Source: Flavobacterium sp. SLB02 (GTDB lineage Bacteria > Bacteroidota > Bacteroidia > Flavobacteriales > Flavobacteriaceae). Taken from it: 64,000 bases of DNA. Both the position numbers and the translations under genes were made by a program. The notes below the pieces were generated by a model. It searched no databases, was not told the DNA's origin, and saw only the letters and a list, made by a program, of their open reading frames with translations. Of this stretch, positions 55,101 to 62,435 are shown in pieces; position 1 is the first letter of the stretch; the number at the start of each line of letters is the position of its first letter. The stretch spans positions 2,598,049-2,662,048 of the forward strand of contig NZ_CP045928.1 of NCBI RefSeq assembly GCF_009664855.1, written 5' to 3'.

Positions 55101-55361
55101 CAAAAAGTAGGTACATTCCAAATTTCATTTAGCATGGCCAATGTTGGAAACCTTATCAACAAAGATTGGGGAAGAAGTTATTTCGTTCCAAACACTTACA
55201 ATTCAACAGCCAACCTTGGGTTAACAAAATCAGGAAACTTAGGCGGAGTTGCTACTGGCGATCCAACATATACTTTCCAAAAACCTACGGCTACACCTTA
55301 TACTGTGGATCAATTAGCTTCAAGATTCCAAGGACAGCTTGGTCTGAGATATTCGTTCTAA
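52146..55361 (+). CDS. Oar-like TonB-dependent receptor with carboxypeptidase-regulatory-like domain
   Basis: The 1071-residue outer-membrane protein has a signal peptide (MTKLKLFFSAFMLLVMGNIFAQ), an N-terminal carboxypeptidase-regulatory-like beta-sandwich (about 25-110, GAEVTLTHLPTNAVYRAVTDKQGRFSFENLNAG), a TonB-type linker (LEEVVITGSKP), a plug domain, and a long barrel ending GQLGLRYSF with the terminal aromatic residue. This arrangement matches Oar-type receptors of this phylum, which transport or bind peptides or other large ligands. There is no SusD partner. It is followed by a very strong terminator. Confidence 0.92.
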   Translation: MTKLKLFFSAFMLLVMGNIFAQITTSSLSAKVSDGTSPLTGAEVTLTHLPTNAVYRAVTDKQGRFSFENLNAGGPYELEIKSSGIKDYSNAQIHLALGDNDLPLIVVNKAEDNVLEEVVITGSKPSSKNNGTSINEKKINGLPLINRGIQDVTKLVPQSSNNSFAGTNFRYNNVTIDGSINNDAIGFSPSLGGQSGTSGMPGSSTRSNSISLDAIQDIQVYIAPYDIKLGNFLGGSVNAVTRSGTNEVTGSIYSYGRNAAITGPNNAGDGSKMPNSFGDYQVGFRLGLPIIKDKLFFFTNMEYAERTDPLFYNAGETNSAGKLTSLVDNATAEQISNFVKTNYGFDPGSYGAYNNFAKSQKFFNKLDWKINDKHSLSLRNNTVISQASNLERDAANFRFSSMDFTQKNQSISTVLELKSHFNSQWSNSFLASYSAIKDYRDPKSSNAMFPQAEIGYNGGTIFLGNDREATVFNMKQNTAEITDNLTYKTGNHTLLFGTHNEFYDINYGFVNALNGRVSYKSLADFMNKLPTRVRGTYPFDGSTRDQIFDNPYAKFKVNLYSVYVQDEIRIGNKLKVTPGVRVDYTDLPNKPKLSPQVQSSPADPNYGNTYTYTPLSKINNNFFTTALVSPRIGFTYNVDEDKTMVLRGGSGVFTGRIPFAWLGYAYYNDGVGYGSYDKNNLTPAQVATAGDPLATGGLNGYHDATPKVQADLVDNKFKMPAVLRNSLAIDKIINGYKFTTEGIYTKVIRDLEFQQVNKTDNPTYFSYDTNHQMPIYAANINSAFSNAYLLSNTNKGYRYSITEMVSKTYDFGLNFMVAYTYGDSRDVTNGIRNSMESNFQMNQSLTPNDPQLATSNFNIKHRIVSNVGYSVKLADNNTFSANAYFNAQSGNPFSWGFVNSTIAGTGQAAGLAYIFKDAAEAAKYIGVNAAGVPSATAAQQVAAYEEFINGNDYLKSRRGTFTQRNGDTTPWNIQADLKLTDEIKVQKVGTFQISFSMANVGNLINKDWGRSYFVPNTYNSTANLGLTKSGNLGGVATGDPTYTFQKPTATPYTVDQLASRFQGQLGLRYSF

Positions 55362-55388
55362 AGATTGTGTTTTATTTTTTTTATTTGT

Positions 55389-55429
55389 CCCCCAGTTTCA
55401 CACCCTTATGAAACTGGGGGACTTTTTTT
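55389..55429 (+). terminator. Strong terminator after the Oar-like receptor
   Basis: A perfect 12-bp stem CCCCCAGTTTCA/TGAAACTGGGGG (55389-55400, 55409-55420) with an 8-nt loop, followed by ACTTTTTTT. Confidence 0.9.
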
Positions 55430-55435
55430 AAATCT

Positions 55436-55529
55436 AAATTCCAAATTCCATAAAGGAGAGTAAAAGATTAAAATCTTTTACTCTCCTTTACAAAGTTTAA
55501 AAAACTCCAACAATTGGAATTTGGAATTT
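55436..55529. repeat. Nested double palindrome between convergent genes
   Basis: Outer 15-bp arms AAATTCCAAATTCCA (55436-55450) and TGGAATTTGGAATTT (55515-55529) enclose a perfect 19-bp inverted repeat TAAAGGAGAGTAAAAGATT (55451-55469 with 55472-55490). It lies between the receptor terminator and the stop codon of the minus-strand kinase gene, and could end that transcript or block convergent transcription. Confidence 0.75.
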
Positions 55530-55544
55530 TAAAAAATTGAAAAA

Positions 55545-56912
55545 TTACCCTTTAAGTGGTAATATAAACTTAAAGGTACTTCCTTTTCTAAATTCGCTTT
55601 CGGCCCAAATTTCGCCTTGATGTTTTTTTATAAATTCACTGCAAAGTAATAGTCCTAAACCATTTCCGGTTTCGTTTTCGGTTCCTTTTTGAATCACTTT
55701 TCCGTTAATTTTAAACAACTTCTCTTTTATCTTATCAGGAATTCCAATGCCGTTGTCTGTAATGGATACCTCAACTTTTTGATTTATTACCTGCATTGTA
55801 ACTTTAATTTCTCCCTGCTGATCTGTAAATTTAATTGCGTTGGTCAGTAAGTTTCTCAAAACGGTATCAATCATGTATTTATCCAGCTCAACTTCGATAA
55901 TTTCAGTGGGTTCAAAACTTAGATCTATGTTTTTATTTAAGGCGCTATTTTTATTGAGTGCTATATTTTCTTCAATCAATTGATTTAATACTACTTTTTG
56001 CGGATTATATTCGATCATTCCGGTTTGCACCCTTGACCAGTCTAATAAATTCTCCAGCAGTTTATAAATATTTTTGTTCGATTCGTGAAGCATTCCTGTA
56101 ATTTCCTTAATCTCTTCACGGCTGTAGGTATCAATTTCTTGAGCCAATATTTCTGATAAGGTAACTGATGATCCCAACGGACCTTTAAGGTCATGGGCGA
56201 TGATAGAAAAGAATAAATTTTTATCGTTTAAAAGTTTCTTGATTTTAAGGTCTTGCTTTTCCTTTACCAGCAATAAAAATCCTACTGTGCCAATAAGAGT
56301 GAGCAAAAACAAACTTATGCTATACAAACTGTCGAAAATACTGGGTCTGAAAAAATATTTTTGCGGATCGACATAACTATAAACGGCTCGCAGAAAAATT
56401 AAAATTTCAAATAAAACGTAGCATAGTAAATAAAATATTCGGAAAAAATTAGTTCCTTTTTCTCTATAGTAACCTATTGTTGGCGGTAAATAAATAGCAA
56501 ATATTCCTATAGACATAATGAAAATACGGGTATCAATAGTACTCTCGAATAATGTCGCTAGGTTAAAAACTACAATTGTGGTAATAGTAAGGCCTTTTTG
56601 TAAATCATAATGTCTTTTGCACTTTGTTTTAAGCAAAGACATTATCGCTATAGTTTCGCAGCAAACCCCGAATAAAATAATAGAATTAGCGATATTAATC
56701 GAAATAAAATCCGGAATGATATTTCTTAAAAAAATTAGTATCCAGCCTATCGTCAGTAATATTTTACCATTACCAAAGGTTTTTAGTTTTTTTCTATTCT
56801 CAACCGTAGCATACGAAAACGAATAACTAAAAATAAGAATGCAAATAAACAAGTTTCCCCAAAAATAAAGTATAAAAATCGTTTTTGGATCTAGCGGCAA
56901 AAATTTGAGCAT
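55545..56912 (-). CDS. Orphan membrane sensor histidine kinase
   Basis: The 455-residue protein has seven predicted transmembrane helices in residues 1-220, a 7TM-type sensor with no large external domain. The kinase core follows: FFSIIAHDLKGPLGSSVTLSEILA (phosphoacceptor His about 239), LRNLLTNAIKFTDQQGEIKV (N-box), DNGIGIPDKIKEKLF and GNGLGLLLCSEFIKKHQG. No response regulator gene is adjacent, so its partner is elsewhere. The 7TM layout suggests it detects a membrane-soluble or periplasmic small ligand. Confidence 0.9.
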   Translation of the reverse strand: MLKFLPLDPKTIFILYFWGNLFICILIFSYSFSYATVENRKKLKTFGNGKILLTIGWILIFLRNIIPDFISINIANSIILFGVCCETIAIMSLLKTKCKRHYDLQKGLTITTIVVFNLATLFESTIDTRIFIMSIGIFAIYLPPTIGYYREKGTNFFRIFYLLCYVLFEILIFLRAVYSYVDPQKYFFRPSIFDSLYSISLFLLTLIGTVGFLLLVKEKQDLKIKKLLNDKNLFFSIIAHDLKGPLGSSVTLSEILAQEIDTYSREEIKEITGMLHESNKNIYKLLENLLDWSRVQTGMIEYNPQKVVLNQLIEENIALNKNSALNKNIDLSFEPTEIIEVELDKYMIDTVLRNLLTNAIKFTDQQGEIKVTMQVINQKVEVSITDNGIGIPDKIKEKLFKINGKVIQKGTENETGNGLGLLLCSEFIKKHQGEIWAESEFRKGSTFKFILPLKG

Positions 56913-57063
56913 TATAGACTTTAATGTTTAAAAACTGATGGCAAATATACAAGTTCATGATGTAATCCCCTATTATACTAAGCGCATTGGTTAAGAATGA
57001 CTATTTCGGCTACAAGTTATTTCAAAAAAAATCTGTTTTTATTTAAAATAGACTAAATTCAGC

Positions 57064-57702
57064 TTATGAAAATATGTGCAATTCCTGTTCTAAAAAACTT
57101 TCCATTTTATAGTCGGCTAAACTTAAGTTAACATCCTGATTTCCGTTTGTAAATGCAACCACCTTCATACCGGCTTTTTTTGCAGCCATCATTCCCGAAT
57201 AAGAATCTTCGATAACAATACAATTTTCAGGATCTATTCCTAATTCTTTAGATGTCATTAAATATATAGCAGGATCAGGTTTGCCAAACTCAACAAATTC
57301 AGCGGAGAATATACTATCAAAATATTGAGCAATACCTGTTTTTTCTAAAACTACTGGTATTATTTTATAAGGCGAATTAGTGGCTAAACCAATTTTAAAA
57401 CCATTTGATTTGAGTTTTTTAATAAAGAATTCAATGCCTTTTATTTCACCCCCAGCCTGCTCTATCAGCTCCATTACTCTTGTGATCACCATTTCTTCCA
57501 CCTCTTCAAGCGTTTTGCTATCCCATGGATATTTTTCGTACCAAAACCTGGTTACTTCTATAGTGGTCATTGTTTTGGTTACATTAGTAAATTCTGCACT
57601 TAAGGCTACGCCAAGTGATGAAAAAACCTCAAATTCGGCTTTTTGCCAAAACGGTTCCGAATCAATAATTACACCGTCCATGTCAAAAATAACTGCTTTC
57701 AT
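57064..57702 (-). CDS. HAD-superfamily sugar-phosphate phosphatase (HxpB-like)
   Basis: From ATG 57702 the protein has 212 residues and starts MKAVIFDMDGVIIDSEPFW (nucleophile D8, acid/base D10), has an alpha-helical cap (RFWYEKYPWDS), motif II LATNSP, motif III KPDPAIYL and motif IV EDSYSGMMAA. The cap and the YEKYPW stretch are close to hexitol phosphatase B (YniC), which removes phosphate from 2-deoxyglucose 6-phosphate, sorbitol 6-phosphate and similar sugars. Beta-phosphoglucomutase is an alternative, but its RxxxR cap motif is absent. Confidence 0.87.
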   Translation of the reverse strand: MKAVIFDMDGVIIDSEPFWQKAEFEVFSSLGVALSAEFTNVTKTMTTIEVTRFWYEKYPWDSKTLEEVEEMVITRVMELIEQAGGEIKGIEFFIKKLKSNGFKIGLATNSPYKIIPVVLEKTGIAQYFDSIFSAEFVEFGKPDPAIYLMTSKELGIDPENCIVIEDSYSGMMAAKKAGMKVVAFTNGNQDVNLSLADYKMESFLEQELHIFS

Positions 57703-58464
57703 AAAGTATCGGAATTCAAGTTTACTATAACCGTGGTTAAACTGCAAAAATAAATCTTTTAGTTTTAGAATATAAACTTTAAAAACTAAAAATGATTTTC
57801 TTCAACATTCATAAATAGCATCAAAGTGCCTAAATATCGACATTCAATAAAAATTTACTGAAAGCTTACATTATTCATGGTTTGTAGTGAAGTATAGTGT
57901 GGTAAATCTTCCGAAAGTATTCAAAGCCTATTTTCGTTAAAAAAATAATCTCATTAACTTACATTAGAATCTTTACAAATTTGAAATACTATGAGATAGT
58001 CATGAAACGAATATAAGCTTACTCTTGCTGTATTTATACATTAAATAAGAATTTACACAAAAAACACTGTCTTCCTTATAGTTATGTTATTTATTTTTGT
58101 AATTTTATTCGTTCAAATACGCGAAACCACCCTTTCTACGAGCCTAAAAACATGTTTTATCAGTACATTTTTCCATAAAAAGCTACTTTTTTTATCGAAA
58201 AATCAATCCGCGAATTCAGAATTTATACATCAAAATTTATCTGACATAAAAAGGACATTTCATGACATGAAAAAGCCGTTTTATAACATCTTTTTCTGGT
58301 GATAGGTAATAGATATATAATTTTAAAATCAAATTAAGGAAACAGTGTTTATTAGCATACAATATTATTGAGGTATAAAAACAAAATGCAAAATCTTCGA
58401 AAGGTTTTACTTTTTGAAAGTTTCTGGTTCAAAATCTGAATTATAATATAATCACTCTACAAAA

Positions 58465-58482
58465 ACAGGTAAAAATACCTGT
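58465..58482. promoter_or_regulatory. Palindrome ACAGGTA-AAAA-TACCTGT, possible operator
   Basis: A perfect 7-bp inverted repeat with a 4-bp spacer lies 123 bp before the first collar gene. Its core AGGTA-N4-TACCT also occurs at 1789-1802 ahead of the orphan tape-measure-domain gene. Homodimeric regulator binding is inferred. Confidence 0.5.
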
Positions 58483-58508
58483 ATATGAGACATTTATAAA
58501 AAGTAAAT

Positions 58509-58538
58509 TAGCGTTCTATTAAAATACGATAGCGTTCT
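58509..58538. promoter_or_regulatory. Tandem TAGCGTTCT direct repeats, 21 bp apart
   Basis: TAGCGTTCT at 58509-58517 recurs at 58530-58538, and both are followed by AT-rich tracts. A spacing of 21 bp puts both on one face of the helix, as for a response-regulator or other tandem-binding activator site close to the collar gene promoter. Confidence 0.45.
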
Positions 58539-58605
58539 GTTTTATAAAAAAATAGTCGTAATCTAAAACTAAATCTAATCATTAACTATTTAAATCAATA
58601 TAATT

Positions 58606-59145
58606 ATGGAAGGAACAATTGGAGAAATACGTCTAATGGCTGGAAGTTATGCACCTGTCAATTGGGCATTTTGTAATGGTCAGATACTTGCAGTACAAAG
58701 CAACACTCCATTATTTGCTATTATAGGTACCACATATGGCGGAAATGGCTCCACTACATTTGCATTGCCCAATTTGGGCGGTCGTACAGTTATTGGAAGT
58801 GGTCAGGGAGTAGGTTTATCAGATTATGATTTAGGTCAGATATCCGGAACAAATGCGATAACACTAACAAGTTTAGAACTCCCTTCACACACACATGTCT
58901 CTTTGGCTTCGATTTCAATTCCTGCTTATTCAGATTCAGGTGATCTTGATACGCCCGCTGGAAACACTCTTGCCGCTAAACCCAATATGTACAGTTCAGC
59001 ACCAGGTGAAGATGATATGAAACCTACTGCATTCGGTGTAACTGTTGGGCCAATTGGCTCGGGGCAGCCAATCACTATAACTCAACCCACATTGGGCATG
59101 AATTACATGATCTGTTTAGTTGGAAATTTTCCTCCCCGCTCATAA
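58606..59145 (+). CDS. Phage tail-collar-domain (MdpB-like) protein, first of three
   Basis: The 179-residue protein opens MEGTIGEIRLMAGSYAPVNWAFCNGQ, the start of the phage tail collar domain found in microcystin-dependent protein B and many tail-fibre tips. GTTYGGNGSTTFALPNLGGRTVIGSGQG (about 46-70) completes the domain. The rest is Gly/Thr/Ser-rich with SLELPSHTHVS and ends NYMICLVGNFPPRS. It has no signal peptide, so export, if any, would need an unusual route. The next two genes encode proteins of exactly the same length. Function in bacteria is unknown. Confidence 0.9.
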   Translation: MEGTIGEIRLMAGSYAPVNWAFCNGQILAVQSNTPLFAIIGTTYGGNGSTTFALPNLGGRTVIGSGQGVGLSDYDLGQISGTNAITLTSLELPSHTHVSLASISIPAYSDSGDLDTPAGNTLAAKPNMYSSAPGEDDMKPTAFGVTVGPIGSGQPITITQPTLGMNYMICLVGNFPPRS

Positions 59146-59192
59146 ACGAACAAACTCAAAAACTATAATTTAAATCTAAAAATATATTAATT

Positions 59193-59732
59193 ATGGAAGG
59201 AAATTTAGGAGAAATCCGATTATTTGCCGGAAACTTCCCACCAGCAAATTGGGCTTATTGCGATGGATCTTCACAAAGTATTGCTAACTATGACGCTCTT
59301 TTTGTCATAATAGGCACCACATATGGCGGAGATGGTGTATCAACATTTAATCTTCCTGATCTTCGTGGCCGAGTTCCAGTTGGTGTTGGTCAGGGCATAG
59401 GCCTGCCTAATGTTGTACTGGGTCAGATAGGCGGAACAGAAACAACTACTATGACCATAAATCAAATGCCCACACATAGTCATATTGGAACCGGGTCAGT
59501 TGCAATAGCTACCGTTAATGCACCAGGAAATACAGGATCACCAACAGGAAATGTTTTAGCCGGTTTAACAAAAGCTTATACCGCAATACCAGGCGACGAT
59601 ACGCTAAAAACCGCTGCGGCAACGGTTACTCTTACAAATACAGGCAACACTACTCCTTTCAGTATTATACAACCTTATCTTTCTACAAATTACATTATTT
59701 GTATGCAGGGTATTTTTCCAACTAGAAACTAA
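59193..59732 (+). CDS. Phage tail-collar-domain (MdpB-like) protein, second of three
   Basis: Also 179 residues: MEGNLGEIRLFAGNFPPANWAYCDGS, GTTYGGDGVSTFNLPDLRGRVPVGVGQG, QMPTHSHIG and the C-terminus NYIICMQGIFPTRN. It keeps the collar domain and His-rich hinge of its neighbours while the Gly/Thr-rich C-terminal half differs. The start codon is in the same AATTATGGAAGGAA context as the other two. It follows the first gene by 47 bp. The identical lengths suggest that the three proteins assemble together, for example as a heterotrimer. Confidence 0.9.
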   Translation: MEGNLGEIRLFAGNFPPANWAYCDGSSQSIANYDALFVIIGTTYGGDGVSTFNLPDLRGRVPVGVGQGIGLPNVVLGQIGGTETTTMTINQMPTHSHIGTGSVAIATVNAPGNTGSPTGNVLAGLTKAYTAIPGDDTLKTAAATVTLTNTGNTTPFSIIQPYLSTNYIICMQGIFPTRN

Positions 59733-59747
59733 CTAAAAACAATAATT

Positions 59748-60287
59748 ATGGAAGGAATAATCTCAGAAATTCGATTATTTGCTGGAAATTTTGCACCTAA
59801 ATTTTGGGCAATTTGTGCGGGCCAAACACTTAATATTAACACTAACCAGGCATTATTCAGTCTTTTAGGGACTACATACGGAGGTAACGGAATTCAAACC
59901 TTTCAATTGCCTGATTTTAGAGGACGAATTGCTGCAGGAACAGGTCCTGCGCAAGGAATTACTCAATTTCCATTAGGTGCCAAAACTGGTACAAATACTG
60001 TAACGGCAACTCTTTCAAATCTGCCATTGCATACACATGCAGCTCAGGGTTCATTGACATTAAAGGCGTTTGCAGATACAGGAGATACAGGGTCTGCATC
60101 AGATGCCAGTCTGGCCTCTTTACCCAATCTTTATTCTACAGCTACACCAGATAGTGCTTTAAAGCCAGTAACAGCTGTAATAACAATAGGACAAACAGGA
60201 AATAACCAGCCCATGTCAATTCAACAGCCTTATTTGGGCCTGAATTATATAATATGCCTTCAGGGGCTTTTCCCTTCAAGAAACTAA
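59748..60287 (+). CDS. Phage tail-collar-domain (MdpB-like) protein, third of three
   Basis: Again 179 residues: MEGIISEIRLFAGNFAPKFWAICAGQ, GTTYGGNGIQTFQLPDFRGRIAAGTG, LPLHTHAAQGS and the C-terminus NYIICLQGLFPSRN. It lies 15 bp after the second gene, which indicates one transcript. The final FPxRN/S motif is shared by all three and may be a recognition or assembly signal. A perfect hairpin with a T-tract follows, separating the trio from the downstream genes. Confidence 0.9.
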   Translation: MEGIISEIRLFAGNFAPKFWAICAGQTLNINTNQALFSLLGTTYGGNGIQTFQLPDFRGRIAAGTGPAQGITQFPLGAKTGTNTVTATLSNLPLHTHAAQGSLTLKAFADTGDTGSASDASLASLPNLYSTATPDSALKPVTAVITIGQTGNNQPMSIQQPYLGLNYIICLQGLFPSRN

Positions 60288-60295
60288 CATAAATT

Positions 60296-60332
60296 ACCCA
60301 TTAGAGTTTCTAATGGGTTGTTTTGTTTTTTA
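60296..60332 (+). terminator. Hairpin terminator or attenuator after the collar trio
   Basis: ACCCATTAGA (60296-60305) pairs perfectly with TCTAATGGGT (60309-60318) around a 3-nt loop, followed by TGTTTTGTTTTTT. It should lower transcription of the downstream genes relative to the three collar genes, giving many collar proteins per copy of the partner proteins. Confidence 0.8.
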
Positions 60333-60353
60333 AAATTATCTATTCAATTGCTT

Positions 60354-61484
60354 ATGAAAATAGCTTTACTCATGCCCCGATCTGTGATTTACCCTTCGAT
60401 GTCTTTTGACATAATGGATGGATTTAAATCTGCCCTGAAAAAAACAAGCCACGACGAAAAACATGAAATTGTAACTGCCAGTATAGGAGTTGGCGGTAAT
60501 AATAAGGAAATTTATACTTGTTCTGAACAATTACTCTTAAATGGTACAGATATTATAATTGCTTACATAAACCCTGTTACTGCTGAATTTATACAACCGC
60601 TTTTTGAAAGTTCGGGTAAATTATTGATTGTATTAGACAGCGGTTACCACTTTCAAAATTTTGAAAAAAAATTATCTAACGTTTATTTCATTTCATTAGA
60701 AGGTAATTTATGCTCACGGGCTATTGTTCGTAAAGCTATCGAAGAAGGTCAAAATAATTTTGTTTTTACCTGTTCTTTTTATGATGCAGGATACCGCCCT
60801 CCCTACACGTATTCGACTGCTGCAGAAGACAAAGGAGCCACTATTAGTTATAACCACATTACTCCTTTGAAACGTTCAGAATTAAACTTAAGTCCATTAG
60901 ATCAATATATTGAACAGCATAAGGATGTCTCCATATTTACCTCATTTTGCGGAGACATGGCAGAAGATTTCTTTAGAGAATCATCAAAATTAAAAAATAT
61001 TGCTTCTTCAAAAACATACGGAAGTGGCTTTACAGCCGAAGAATTATGGCTCAATAAAATACCATATCCAGGATACAACTGGAGCTGTGCAGTTGCATGG
61101 TCTTCAGTTACTGACAATAAGGAAAATGAAGATTTTATAGCTACAATGAAAAATATTAAAGAACAGAAAGCGAATCTCTTTTCTCTTTTAGGATGGGAAG
61201 CTGCTTTGTTTATTACAAATTCAGATGGCCAGTCATTAGATAATATTGCTATTGACTCCCCGAGAGGAAAAGTATACATGAATCCAAACACTGGATTTTC
61301 CGAAGCACCACTGTATTACGCTACTGTAACCAAAAATGAAGAAACAGGCAATTGCCTCTTAGAAAATATAACTGAAGTTTCGGGCTTGGAGGAAGAACGT
61401 GAACGCTTACAATATCATATCCTGGCTGTTCAAGATATACCTTCAAATTCCTGGATTAATTCTTATGCCTGTCTGGAATCATGA
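60354..61484 (+). CDS. Cytoplasmic type-1 periplasmic-binding-fold protein of the collar cluster
   Basis: From ATG 60354 the protein has 376 residues and starts MKIALLMPRSVIYPSMSFDIMDGFKSALKK, the first strand and helix of a LivJ/LacI-type ligand-binding fold. The second lobe includes NNFVFTCSFYDAGYRPPYTY and SIFTSFCGDMAEDFF. It has no signal peptide, lipobox or DNA-binding domain, which is unusual for this fold. A TTG at 60318 lies within the terminator region and is rejected as start. It overlaps the formyltransferase start by 4 bp (ATGA). I infer a cytoplasmic sensor or assembly factor; the ligand is unknown. Confidence 0.75.
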   Translation: MKIALLMPRSVIYPSMSFDIMDGFKSALKKTSHDEKHEIVTASIGVGGNNKEIYTCSEQLLLNGTDIIIAYINPVTAEFIQPLFESSGKLLIVLDSGYHFQNFEKKLSNVYFISLEGNLCSRAIVRKAIEEGQNNFVFTCSFYDAGYRPPYTYSTAAEDKGATISYNHITPLKRSELNLSPLDQYIEQHKDVSIFTSFCGDMAEDFFRESSKLKNIASSKTYGSGFTAEELWLNKIPYPGYNWSCAVAWSSVTDNKENEDFIATMKNIKEQKANLFSLLGWEAALFITNSDGQSLDNIAIDSPRGKVYMNPNTGFSEAPLYYATVTKNEETGNCLLENITEVSGLEEERERLQYHILAVQDIPSNSWINSYACLES

Positions 61485-62419
61485 GTACTATTAGAGACAT
61501 AGCGATTTTATGTAATAACAGAATGGCTTTTCCGGCTATACAAACTTTACATAGCCTTGGAAGGCTACATTCTATTGGAGTACCTGTAGAAAATGAAGAT
61601 GTAAAAGCCTTTTGTGCTGTTTTTGCTTCAGATGCAGGAATTAATTTAATAATAATTGAAAAATCGAAACTAAAATTTCAGCTTCAGGAAATCACGGCAA
61701 TTAAGGATCTGAAATTCATTTTTACAATGACTTTTCCATGGAAAGTCCCTGAAGAACTGATCAGACAACATCCTAATTTGTTTTATAATTTCCACTATGG
61801 TCTGTTGCCGGAAATGCGTGGAGCAGATCCTGTTTTTCAATCGATCAAAAAACAAAAAAATGAAACTGGAATTTCTGTTCACGCTATAGAAAAAGAAATT
61901 GATAAGGGAAAAATAATCTTGCGAAAAACGCTTCCGCTGCATACAGATTTTACACATGGAATGTTATGCACTCATTTATCGTACCTCGCTTCTTATATTT
62001 TGCCAGAAGTATTAACGCTTCTGCATCGTAATGATGAAGGTATGCATCAGGATGAAACAGTAGCGGAATACTATAAAAAACCCACTATTGCTGATGTCAG
62101 CATTCAATGGGAACATCAGGATTCAAAATCAATTCAGGCTTTAGTAAATGCATGTAATCCCTGGAATAAAGGAGCTTACACGCATTGGAATGGTTTAAAT
62201 GTACGAATAGTAGAAGTCTCACAAACGGATACACTGCGCGCAGATCAGCATGCTCCCGGAACTATTTTAGAAATAAATGAAAACAAGGGATTAATCATAC
62301 AATGTTATAATAATACCCAATTGCGTATCAATACAGTTTATACGGATGAAGGATTTATGAGTGGGCATAAATTGCTCGCTTTTGGTATCAAAAACGGTGA
62401 ACAATTTGCCACTTTATAA
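61481..62419 (+). CDS. Formyltransferase-family protein of the collar cluster
   Basis: The 312-residue protein has the catalytic core of the formyl_trans_N family (methionyl-tRNA formyltransferase, GART, ArnA): NFHYGLLPEMRGADPV with N103 and H105, and EKEIDKGKII with D141, the complete N-H-D triad. A C-terminal OB-like domain follows (about 205-312, NPWNKGAYTHWNGLNVRIVE). It should transfer a formyl group from 10-formyl-tetrahydrofolate to an amine. The N-terminus (MSTIRDIAILCNNRMAFPAI) is unlike housekeeping Fmt. The target could be an amino sugar or a protein N-terminus in this cluster. It is coupled to the preceding gene by a 4-bp overlap. Confidence 0.85.
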   Translation: MSTIRDIAILCNNRMAFPAIQTLHSLGRLHSIGVPVENEDVKAFCAVFASDAGINLIIIEKSKLKFQLQEITAIKDLKFIFTMTFPWKVPEELIRQHPNLFYNFHYGLLPEMRGADPVFQSIKKQKNETGISVHAIEKEIDKGKIILRKTLPLHTDFTHGMLCTHLSYLASYILPEVLTLLHRNDEGMHQDETVAEYYKKPTIADVSIQWEHQDSKSIQALVNACNPWNKGAYTHWNGLNVRIVEVSQTDTLRADQHAPGTILEINENKGLIIQCYNNTQLRINTVYTDEGFMSGHKLLAFGIKNGEQFATL

Positions 62420-62435
62420 TTTAACTATCTTAATT

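Larger units (their letters stand above)
57703..58605. other. Long regulatory region upstream of the tail-collar gene cluster
   Basis: The 903-bp AT-rich gap holds a perfect palindrome at 58465-58482 and a direct repeat TAGCGTTCT at 58509-58517 and 58530-58538, both within 150 bp of the first collar gene. No exact TAnnTTTG box is evident near the start. A 72-codon open frame at 58084-58302 has the composition of spacer and is not called. The remaining 600 bp shows nothing I can identify. Confidence 0.5.

Noticed and set aside
58084..58302. 72-codon frame in the region upstream of the collar cluster
   Set aside because: Composition is that of AT-rich spacer with many Phe/Ser/Lys, and no promoter or conserved motif supports it.
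58606..60287. Prophage or tailocin structural region
   Set aside because: Only collar-domain proteins are present. No capsid, terminase, portal, sheath, tube, holin or integrase gene is seen on either side within the window.
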